Of a stretch of DNA of 64,000 nucleotides, positions 18,201 to 25,784 are shown piece by piece. The notes under the pieces were generated by a model that ran no database searches, had not been told where the DNA came from, and was given only the letters and a program-made list of their open reading frames with translations. Position 1 is the stretch's first letter. Every line of letters starts with the position of its first letter. This DNA is from Lysobacter_L cavernae (lineage in GTDB: Bacteria > Pseudomonadota > Gammaproteobacteria > Xanthomonadales > Xanthomonadaceae). Location of the stretch: positions 186,001 to 250,000 of the forward strand of contig NZ_JBHRXK010000003.1 of assembly GCF_042648505.1 (NCBI RefSeq), read 5' to 3'. Position numbers and translations under genes: made by a program.

Positions 18201-21021
18201 CGTGCGTTACACCCAGGTCGATGGTGCCGGCTACGGTGACGACGACGCGAGTGCTTCGGGCGAGCATGCCATCGCCATCGGCGCCAGCAGTGTGGCTTCC
18301 GGTGTCGAGAGCAGCGCGCTGGGCTTCCAGAGCAGTGCCGTCGGCGATCATTCGCAGGCGATTGGTGGCAGCAGCCTGGCGCTGGGCCTGGGTTCGTCAG
18401 CGCTGGGCACCGGTGCCAATGCGCTCGGCGACTACAGCATCGCCAATGGCTACGGCAGCGTGGCCAACGCCGAGTCCGGCACGGCCATCGGCGGTGCTTC
18501 TGTCTCGTGGGACGGTCAGTTGACCAGCACCGTGGCGCAGGGCGAAGGCAGCACCGCGGTGGGCGCGGGGGCGCAGGCCATCCACGACCGAGCGGTGGCG
18601 ATCGGCTCGATGAGCGTGGCCGCCGGCATCAATGCCACCGCAGTGGGCCCGGCGGCCACCACGGCCGGCGCCTACGCCACCGCGATCGGCTTCGGCGCGA
18701 AAGCCGACAACATCGCGGCCACCGCGATGGGTGCCGGCGCCTACGCCAACGGCCTGGCAGCCACGGCCGTCGGCAACGGTTCCTATGCCGTGCGCGAGTC
18801 CTCGGCGTTCGGTAGGGGCGCGCGGGCGAGTTCGGGCAATGCCGTCGCGATGGGCACGGGCGCCAACGCCAGCGGTGCCGCGAGCATCGCGATCGGCGGC
18901 CAGGCGTCGTTCTTCAGGTCGTCGACGACCGCGTCGGGCTTCCACAGCACCGCGGTGGGTTCGAGCGCGTTTGCGACCCAGACCGACACGGTCGCGGTGG
19001 GCGTCAACAGCGAGGCGACCGCCGAGCAGGGCACGACCGTGGGCGTGGAGAGCGCGGCCACAGGCGTGGCATCGACCGCATTGGGCTACAACACCTACGC
19101 CAAGGCTGATGGCACGCTGGCCCTGGGCAGCAATGCCTGGGCGCACAATGTCAACAGCACCGCGATCGGCCTGCAGAGTTCGGCGCAGGCGGATAACAGC
19201 GTGGCGCTGGGTGCGCAATCGTTGGCCGACCGTAGCAACAGCGTGTCGGTGGGCGCGGCGCAAGCCTGGACCGATGCCTACGGCAACGTGCATGCGGCGA
19301 ACACCCGCCAGATCACCAACGTCGCCGCGGGCACGGAAGCGACGGACGCGGTGAACAAGGCCCAGCTCGACGCGGTGGCCGGCAACGCCAGCGATGCCAG
19401 CCACTACTTCAAGGCCAGCGGCAAGGAAGACGGTAGCGACGACGCACAGATCAACGGCCAGGGTGCAATCGCAGCCGGTGCCAATGCGGTCGCTGGCGCC
19501 AACGGCGCCACGGCGGTCGGTGCCAACAGCCAGGCCGGCAAGATCAGCGCCTCGGCCTACGGCAGCAATGCCAAGGCCGCCGAGACCAACGCCACCGCGC
19601 TGGGCGCCAACACGCAGGCGCTGGCCTCGACCTCGACCGCGGTCGGCTCCAATGCCCAGGCCCGTGCCACGGCGGCGACGGCGCTCGGCTTCGACGCCCG
19701 CGTCAACGACGGCGCGGTGGACGGCACCGCCGTCGGCGCGCGCAGCAAGGTCAGCGCCAGCAACGCCGTGGCATTGGGTGCGGGCTCGATCGCCGATCGC
19801 GCCAGCACCGTGTCGGTCGGTGCGGCCGGCAAGGAGCGCCAGATCGCCAACGTCGCCGCCGGTAGCGCCAACACCGATGCGGTCAACGTCGGCCAGTTGA
19901 ATGCGGCCGTCGGTGAAGTCGGCGAAGAGTTGGCCACTGCGGTGAAGTACGACGACGAAGAGAAGTCATCGATCACCCTGGCGGGTGAGGACGGCACGGT
20001 GATCGGCAACGTCGCCGACGGTGCTCTGACCGCGGACAGTACCGTTGCGGTTAATGGCCGCCAGCTGTTCCAGGTCGGCGATGCCACCGCGCAGATGCTC
20101 GGCGGCGGTGCGTCGATGGGACCGAACGGGATGGTCGGCCCGGTGTACGGCATCCAGGGCGGCAGCTACTACAACGTCGGCGACGCGCTGGGTGCGCTCG
20201 ACGGTGCGGTGGACAGCCTCAACAGCCGTGTCGGCCAGCTCGAGCAGAAGCCGGGCAATGGCAACGGTAATAGCAACGGCAACGGCAACGGCAACGGCGG
20301 AAAGGGCAAGGGCCTGGCGGTCGATGCCACGGCCGTCGCCGTGGACAGCGGCACGGTGGTCGGCAGCGACACCGCGATCGAAGCGGTGGCCACCGACGCG
20401 GTTGCAGTCGCTGCCGAGGCCAATGTCACGGCCACGTCCGATGCCGCGATGGGTGAGGGCGCTTCGGCGACGGCGGAAGGCGCGGTCGCAGTGGATCAGG
20501 GCTCGCTGGCCAGCGAGGCCAACACCGTGCCGGCGGGTGCTGCTGGCAACCAGCGTCGCGCCGCCAGCGTCGCTGCCGGCGTCAATGCAGCCGATGCCGC
20601 CAACGTCGGTCAGGCACAGGCGGTCGATGCCGAGACGCTGGCCTCGGCCAACGCCTACACCGACACCACCGCGACGCAGACGCTGACCCGCGCCAACAGC
20701 TACACCGACAGCCGCTACCAGGCACTGAGCGATGAGTTCAGCGGCCTGCGCGACGAACTGGGCTACCGCCTCGGCCAGCAGGACGAGCGCATGGACCGTC
20801 AGGGTGCGATGAGCGCGGCAATGATGAACATGTCGATCAACGCCGCCAACAGCCGCAGCCCGCGCGGCCGCGTCGCGGTCGGTGCCGGTTGGCAGAACGG
20901 CGAGAGCGCGTTGTCGGTGGGCTACTCCAAGTCGATCGGTGAGCGTGCCTCGATCAGCATCGGCGGTGCCTTCAGCAGCGACGACAAGTCCGCCGGTGTC
21001 GGCTTCGGTGTCGATCTGTGA
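12292..21021 (+). CDS. Giant YadA-type trimeric autotransporter adhesin (2909 aa), cassette copy 1
   Basis: Type Vc surface adhesin. It starts with an extended signal peptide region (MNKIFSRVWSQAKQAMVVTS) and a hydrophobic core ending VQA-QQ (cleavage near residue 58). A Cys pair follows (NAC and IDC). The passenger consists of YadA-head repeats of the AxAxG type (AIGSGA, TAVGQNS and so on) divided by necks of the form RQITNVAAGTEATDAVNKAQLD near residues 1110, 1387, 1757, 1946 and 2338. Further necks lie near 2515 (SANTDAVNVGQL) and 2755. Most necks are followed by a GAGDGSDD-type acidic motif that opens the next head. A Gly/Asn linker (about 2654-2670), a stalk and a four-strand YadA anchor (MNMSINAANSR to GFGVDL) end the protein. 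The start at 12292 has GGAGGGG at 12280-12286. A DLDGDGMPD loop (13350-13376) interrupts the first head. The promoter and leader are shared with the second adhesin. Confidence 0.95.
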   Translation: MNKIFSRVWSQAKQAMVVTSELASTGGKKEGRRRLADATLGATVLAFGFAALAPPVQAQQLVIERDGNACFVRATAEGATRQIDCAVFDQASAGTDSVGARDAGPMAVAGNGYFQADGAGDGSDDASVSGAGAIAIGSGAKTQAWNSAELGESFEAEGAIAVGKNAVAEGYQSMAMGKNAHGWANASTAIGGDANAFGIGSTAVGQNSLGYGHSSVAVGQSAMSLGFGNTAVGASADATADQAATAIGAISEARGNGSTAVGGMAIAAGDGSLAAGFDAQAGGYESVAIGGRARVGLGDSGVGIGANAVALGQGAVGIGKNSLANGANAVATGRNAAANSEGAIAIGGSDWTDLDGDGMPDVGEATLAEGVNAIAVGGLAGASGDNAQAIGYSAQALAANATANGAMSMAGGENSTATGANSVANGIDSSAYGAQSDAEGDYSTAIGSSSLALGEGSQAVGAGANALGSFSTASGYGSIAGDVGSTSYGYNASSSDDYATALGSFARATGVQSVAVGHQSVAGLLGTATGGYANAAGVGSSAYGYGTTTQGDHTVAVGGAADPVLLMTGGGFPSGSLVGTAARGMGANAFGSAALAQGIQATAVGSGSNSVGRMSTAVGSISNAVADYATAVGVRSIVDGMYGVGLGYASDVSAMHGIAVGTGANVQGLGGIAMGVSSAVLGRASTAIGAGARAEGEHAIANGTNAVAKSDGAIAIGGTDGTAKTTAEGTDAIALGSQANADGDNAQALGAQAQALAANATAVGAMSLAAGENSTATGANSVANGIDSSAYGYQANAVGDYSQAIGGSSLALGEGSQAVGTGANAIGNYSSASGYGSVARGNNSVANGAQAQALGLNSIATGYNSTSSGANSVAMGKTSTSSGANSVAVGADSTSKGAFSASLGMLATANGAYSTALGGLSLADGWQSSALGNGSWAKGMYSTAVGSASTADMMATAVGTFSQASFASTAIGLRSVAGFITLDADGNPVAAGAGTALGNSAVALGHNGTALGMNTLAGRDANSTTNADNTTAVGTEAWATEDGASVLGYNSYAQAVNSTVLGSNTWVTKEATNSVALGSGTLADRANTVSVGASADWTDAAGVVHAAIDRQITNVAAGTEATDAVNKAQLDELADSVGDANDYFAASGAGDGSDLAVASGDHAIAIGADATAAGAESIANGHGASASGASSTAVGGGYVDWMGQTVSTEASGNNSAAFGAGARSLGADSVALGAGSTANGRNSLATGMRSVAQGDYSTATGSFATALGRGSLASGYNSRTDGASAMAMGESSRAFGDASVAVGGVLVGDGIPQGTRASGFATSAFGAAAQATAIGATAIGARASVRGEFSTAIGTLSSASADDSVALGAGSIADRDGTVSVGAVDAERQITNVAAGTEATDAVNKAQLDEVADYVSVNGLGDGSDTAVAIGDNASAVGPNAVAGGIESSASGYQSYAAGDYSTAIGSSSLALGEGSQAVGTGANAIGNRANASGYGAVANGNDSIAMGSNSFAKGNNSTAIGNGANVQHNNGLAIGYNATVQGVGSVAVGNLAVTNGPLSASFGMFALANGREATAIGSAAGAEGWAATAVGSSAWAGDAFASAFGTYSQAEAFGTALGIRTIAGIGGTAVGADARTGKDGTAVGGNARAGGATSLALGNNALAGIDANSTSNGDHTTAVGGEAWATEDGASVLGYNSYAQAVNSTVLGSNAWTTKEATNSVSLGAGSLADRANTVSVGAAQEWTDAAGVVHAANDRQIANVAAGTEATDAVNKGQLDELADNVSDASHYLAVNGAGDGSDDAIATGELATAVGSSSLAQGDRSSAFGSGAKALGTDAIAIGNAQAVEGSVAIGNMAAADGIYSVANGYYAHVYEGVIGGVAVGAATFVGGNLGTAVGFSAVANTAEGATAIGAFATAKADNATSVGAYSTNYRENTFSVGSDDNQRQITNVAAGTEATDAVNKYQLDDAVRYTQVDGAGYGDDDASASGEHAIAIGASSVASGVESSALGFQSSAVGDHSQAIGGSSLALGLGSSALGTGANALGDYSIANGYGSVANAESGTAIGGASVSWDGQLTSTVAQGEGSTAVGAGAQAIHDRAVAIGSMSVAAGINATAVGPAATTAGAYATAIGFGAKADNIAATAMGAGAYANGLAATAVGNGSYAVRESSAFGRGARASSGNAVAMGTGANASGAASIAIGGQASFFRSSTTASGFHSTAVGSSAFATQTDTVAVGVNSEATAEQGTTVGVESAATGVASTALGYNTYAKADGTLALGSNAWAHNVNSTAIGLQSSAQADNSVALGAQSLADRSNSVSVGAAQAWTDAYGNVHAANTRQITNVAAGTEATDAVNKAQLDAVAGNASDASHYFKASGKEDGSDDAQINGQGAIAAGANAVAGANGATAVGANSQAGKISASAYGSNAKAAETNATALGANTQALASTSTAVGSNAQARATAATALGFDARVNDGAVDGTAVGARSKVSASNAVALGAGSIADRASTVSVGAAGKERQIANVAAGSANTDAVNVGQLNAAVGEVGEELATAVKYDDEEKSSITLAGEDGTVIGNVADGALTADSTVAVNGRQLFQVGDATAQMLGGGASMGPNGMVGPVYGIQGGSYYNVGDALGALDGAVDSLNSRVGQLEQKPGNGNGNSNGNGNGNGGKGKGLAVDATAVAVDSGTVVGSDTAIEAVATDAVAVAAEANVTATSDAAMGEGASATAEGAVAVDQGSLASEANTVPAGAAGNQRRAASVAAGVNAADAANVGQAQAVDAETLASANAYTDTTATQTLTRANSYTDSRYQALSDEFSGLRDELGYRLGQQDERMDRQGAMSAAMMNMSINAANSRSPRGRVAVGAGWQNGESALSVGYSKSIGERASISIGGAFSSDDKSAGVGFGVDL
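19507..21019 (+). repeat. 1.5-kb near-identical duplicate, copy A (3' end of adhesin gene 1)
   Basis: Matches 31044-32556 at a constant offset of 11537 bp. By eye I find two differences in 1513 bp: one silent (GCT/GCG at about 20035) and GTT/GAT at 20044-20046, Val against Asp. Identity ends inside the stop codon (TGA against TAA). It covers the last head, the stalk, the Gly/Asn linker and the membrane anchor. Confidence 0.95.
20254..20300 (+). repeat. GGCAAC hexamer tract (Gly-Asn linker), copy A
   Basis: Tandem GGCAAY-type hexamers encode a flexible Gly-Asn run between the stalk and the terminal segment. Such a tract could change length by slippage without breaking the frame. The same tract lies at 31791-31837 in the second adhesin with identical sequence. 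Confidence 0.75.
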
Positions 21022-21066
21022 CGCATGGATGCATCGTCGATTGCGATGCGTGCCGATCCTTCTGTC

Positions 21067-21093
21067 GTGCGCAGGTGTCTGTCACCTGCGCAC
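21067..21093 (+). terminator. Hairpin after adhesin gene 1 stop (candidate terminator or 3'-end stabiliser)
   Basis: GTGCGCAGGTG-TCTGT-CACCTGCGCAC is a perfect 11-bp stem 45 bp after the stop. No U-tract follows. A different sequence of equal stem length lies at the matching place in copy 2 (32599), so the structure seems to be kept. Confidence 0.5.
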
Positions 21094-21170
21094 GTTCGGA
21101 ACGGTGAAGTGGCGGTCGGCAGCGATCCAGCAGGACAAGCCCAACTACTGCAATACCAACGTCGTTAACA

Positions 21171-21219
21171 GCGAAGGCGCCGGGGTGCTCGCTCCCCCGA
21201 AGCACCCCGGCGCCTTCGC
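21171..21219 (+). promoter_or_regulatory. 19-bp hairpin in front of protease gene 1
   Basis: The arms at 21171-21189 and 21201-21219 are perfect complements (19 bp, 11-nt loop). The hairpin ends 27 bp before the protease start and is followed by CCACTTTGTATTCCCTGGGAG with the GGGAGAGAG ribosome binding site. It could be an attenuator between adhesin and protease, an mRNA stabiliser, or a translation control element. A related but diverged hairpin lies at 32698-32747. Confidence 0.55.
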
Positions 21220-21246
21220 CCACTTTGTATTCCCTGGGAGAGAGAA

Positions 21247-23172
<1,926 letters not shown>

Positions 23173-23206
23173 TCGTTTGATCGACCGGTACGTCGGCAAG
23201 CAGAAG

Positions 23207-23234
23207 GGAGGCGGGGAAACCCGCCTCCTTTTTT
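23207..23234 (+). terminator. Intrinsic terminator after protease gene 1
   Basis: GGAGGCGGG, a short loop, CCCGCCTCC and then six T. The same stem is used after the second protease (34673), so it marks the end of each cassette. Confidence 0.9.
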
Positions 23235-23339
23235 GGTGACGCGGTTCCGGTTGGCGGCTGCGGGTGATGAAGAGGCTCGGGTAGAGTGCAAGCGCAAGCC
23301 AGCACTGTTCCTCCCCCGTCCGTGCAGGAAGTCGACGCA

Positions 23340-24056
23340 ATGGCCTTTCCGCTTGATGACACCCCCCGTATCACCCTGCTCGAGGACGACGCCGAGCTGC
23401 GCGAGGACATCCTCCTGCCGGGACTGACCCACTACGGATTCCACGCCGTCGGCGTGGGGACGGCATCGGCGCTGTACGAAACCCTGCAGACGAATGCCCC
23501 CGACATCGTGGTGCTGGACGTCGGCCTGCCCGATGCGGACGGCTTCAGCGTGGCGCAAGCGGTGCGCGCCCTGTTGCCGCGCATCGGCATCATCATGCTC
23601 ACCGGTCATGGCGAGACCTCCGACCAGGTGCGCGGCCTGAGCCACGGCGCCGATGCCTACCTGGTCAAGCCGGCGCAGGTCGAGTTGCTGGCCGCGACGG
23701 TACACAGCCTGCTGCGCAGGTTGCGCGGTCGTGCCGCGCCGGTGCCGACCAAACGCTGGCATTTCGATGCCAAGGACTGGTGCCTGATTTCGCCGATGGG
23801 GCGCACGGTGGCGCTGAGCAAGACCGAGCAGCGGGTGATGAGTTGCCTGGCGTCATCGTTGGGCCAGCTGGTGACGCGCGAGCAACTGGTCGCGGCGGTG
23901 GCCGACAACGTGCACGACTACGACCCGCACCGGATCGAATCCCTGATCCACCGCCTGCGCCGGAAAGTCGCCAGCCAGTGCGGCGAGTCGCTGCCGCTCA
24001 CCGCCGTCCACGGCAAGGGCTACGTGCTGGACGACGAGCGTCGGCCGGCCGATTGA
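23340..24056 (+). CDS. OmpR-family response regulator, cassette copy 2
   Basis: A 238-aa regulator, a clear paralogue of the one at 9815. The receiver has EDD, the phospho-acceptor Asp60 in VVLDVGLPDADG, MLTGHG and YLVKPAQ; the winged helix has LSKTEQRVMSCL, RIESLIHRLRRKV and LTAVHGKGYVL. AGGAAG (23326-23331) lies 8 nt before the ATG at 23340, which decides this start over the in-frame ATG at 23286. The gene follows the terminator of the first cassette and converges on its kinase, with 30 bp between stops. Recognition-helix residues are very similar in the two regulators, so both may bind both adhesin promoters. Confidence 0.92.
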   Translation: MAFPLDDTPRITLLEDDAELREDILLPGLTHYGFHAVGVGTASALYETLQTNAPDIVVLDVGLPDADGFSVAQAVRALLPRIGIIMLTGHGETSDQVRGLSHGADAYLVKPAQVELLAATVHSLLRRLRGRAAPVPTKRWHFDAKDWCLISPMGRTVALSKTEQRVMSCLASSLGQLVTREQLVAAVADNVHDYDPHRIESLIHRLRRKVASQCGESLPLTAVHGKGYVLDDERRPAD

Positions 24057-24086
24057 AACCTGCGCACTGCGCGCCCCGTGGCGCGA

Positions 24087-25454
24087 TCAAGTGTCACCGG
24101 GTGGTGCCATCAATGGCAGGCGGACACGGAATGCGGTGCCTTGCCCCACGGTGCTGCGCACCTGGATATCGCCACCGGCGACGTGTACCAGGTCGCGGAT
24201 GACCGAGAGCCCGAGTCCCGTTCCTTCCATCGCCGACTTGGTGCTGAAGAACGGCTCGAAGATGCGCTGCTGCACGTCTTCGTCCATGCCGTGACCGGTG
24301 TCCGACAGCGTGATTTCGACGGCTTCGTCGGTAGCCGCGCCGAGCTGGATATGGAAGCGTCCACCCTCGGGCATGGCATCGCGCGCGTTGGCGGCGATGT
24401 TGAGGATCAGCATCTCGAATTCGCTGCGATCGATCCGGACATGGAGCGGATCGGCTCCAACCAGCACTTCGACACGCACTGATCGTGGAAACAGCTGCCG
24501 CAGCATCGGTTGCAGCTCAGTGAGAACCTGTCCGGCATTGAAAACCTGCGGGTTGGCCAGGTCGTGGCGACTGAAGGAAAGCAGTTTGCGGGTGATGGCG
24601 GCGCCACGTGTCGCGGCCACTTCGACGCCGTTGAGCGCCTTCGCGAACGCGGCATCGCGCGCGTCGTGGTTCTCGATGTCCGGAATGTCATGGCGTTGCC
24701 CGGCATAACCGAGGATCACATCGAGGATGTTGTTGAAATCATGCGATATGCCGCTGGCGAGGCGACCGCTGGCTTCCAGCTTCTGGGCGTGGATCAGCTG
24801 TGCCTGCGCGCGTTCGCGCTCGGCCATCTCGTGCTGCAGTTCGCGGCCGCGTGCATTGGATTCGAACAGGCTTTCGCGCAGCGCCGCTACTGAACGGTCG
24901 AGAACGATGGTGATGAGCGCATAACTGATCACCACTGCCGGCAGATTGACCAGGGCAACGCCCACCGGCACGCCGCTATCGAGCGCACGGTTCACGTTGA
25001 CAGCGAATCCGGTCGCGAACACTGCCATCAGCAGGCCGAATGTGATCCACAACGCGCGTCGCCCCAGCACCAGTCCACTGATGACCAGGGTCAGCATCGT
25101 GGGCGCCGGATCGATCAGCTGTGACAGCACGCCGACCCTGAAAAACACGATCTCCAGTGAGATCAGCTGCAGCGCGAGGAACAGCATGATCGCCGGCTTG
25201 AACCGGCCATGCCGGATCAGGGCGATGCTGACCAGGGCCAGTGCGGCGACCAGCATGTCCATCGCGAAGATGAACATCCTGGCCTCGTTGATTTCGCCGC
25301 CGCTGGCGAGGCGCCAGGCCCAGTTCGCCGGCAACAGCACGCCATAGCACAGCAACAGGAGCTGCATGACCGGCGCGTTGCGGCGATCGATCCCATCGGC
25401 GATCGGGGCGTTGTGCAGCCAACGGACGGCGCTGTTCCAGACGTTCAAAGGCAC
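24087..25454 (-). CDS. Six-TM sensor histidine kinase, cassette copy 2
   Basis: A 455-aa paralogue of the kinase at 10562-11932. It has the same N-terminal signature (WLHNAPIADGIDRRNAP), about six hydrophobic helices to residue 187, the linker ESNARGRELQHEMAERERAQ, the phospho-acceptor His238 in ASGISHDFNNIL, and the ATPase boxes LILNIAANARDAMP, DTGHGM, FEPFFSTK and GTGLGLSVI. The membrane part is less similar to its paralogue than the kinase core, which may reflect a different signal. It is divergent from the second adhesin gene with a 330-bp control region between them. Confidence 0.92.
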   Translation of the reverse strand: MPLNVWNSAVRWLHNAPIADGIDRRNAPVMQLLLLCYGVLLPANWAWRLASGGEINEARMFIFAMDMLVAALALVSIALIRHGRFKPAIMLFLALQLISLEIVFFRVGVLSQLIDPAPTMLTLVISGLVLGRRALWITFGLLMAVFATGFAVNVNRALDSGVPVGVALVNLPAVVISYALITIVLDRSVAALRESLFESNARGRELQHEMAERERAQAQLIHAQKLEASGRLASGISHDFNNILDVILGYAGQRHDIPDIENHDARDAAFAKALNGVEVAATRGAAITRKLLSFSRHDLANPQVFNAGQVLTELQPMLRQLFPRSVRVEVLVGADPLHVRIDRSEFEMLILNIAANARDAMPEGGRFHIQLGAATDEAVEITLSDTGHGMDEDVQQRIFEPFFSTKSAMEGTGLGLSVIRDLVHVAGGDIQVRSTVGQGTAFRVRLPLMAPPGDT

Positions 25455-25529
25455 CTCGATGCTGGGCGCCTGGTGTCAGGCGATCACGTCGAAAGTGTTC
25501 GCCCGGCCGGCTGGGTCGGCCCGGCCGGA

Positions 25530-25557
25530 GGTGAGCACATGGTGAGTATTGAATGAG
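25530..25557 (+). promoter_or_regulatory. Triple direct repeat, candidate response-regulator operator (adhesin 2)
   Basis: GGTGAG at 25530 and 25541 and AATGAG at 25552, again at an exact 11-bp period. The array ends 10 bp before the -35-like hexamer. The third repeat is degenerate here but perfect in copy 1. Confidence 0.62.
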
Positions 25558-25567
25558 CGAGACGTGC

Positions 25568-25596
25568 GTGACAACACGCGTCACCCCCGCTTAGTT
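25568..25596 (+). promoter_or_regulatory. Candidate promoter of adhesin gene 2
   Basis: GTGACA (25568-25573), 17 bp, TTAGTT (25591-25596), the same arrangement as at 12080-12108. The 17-bp spacer sequence itself is diverged, so the conserved hexamers stand out. Confidence 0.6.
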
Positions 25597-25688
25597 TCGC
25601 TTGCGCCAGCTGACGTCGCGTTTCAGATAGTGACCCGGTACGGCGGCCAGGCATCTGCCCAGGGTGGGGGAGGTGCCGAACAAATCAA

Positions 25689-25757
25689 CTGCATCCGATG
25701 CAGCGGCAACGGTCGTTTTCGATCGTTTTGGGCCGACGGGCGTCGTTTGCTCTCGAA
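25689..25757 (+). promoter_or_regulatory. 69-nt conserved 5' leader of adhesin gene 2
   Basis: Identical over 69 nt to 12196-12264, with the same three possible hairpins. Sequence upstream (25597-25688) does not align with copy 1, and identity breaks again before the ribosome binding site GGAGGGG (25773-25779). Confidence 0.6.
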
Positions 25758-25784
25758 CAATCGAATCAGGGCGGAGGGGTGTGG

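Noticed and set aside
14323..18351. A 1342-aa open frame on the minus strand, plus similar ones at 27621-30941 and elsewhere opposite the adhesins
   Set aside because: Shadow frames of high-GC, repeat-rich coding DNA; low-complexity composition (Asp/Gly/Arg/Ala), no ribosome binding site and no recognisable domain.
12600..19400. Regular short repeats that could suggest a CRISPR or satellite array
   Set aside because: The repeats are in frame, protein-level YadA head motifs with variable third positions; there are no identical repeats with unique spacers.
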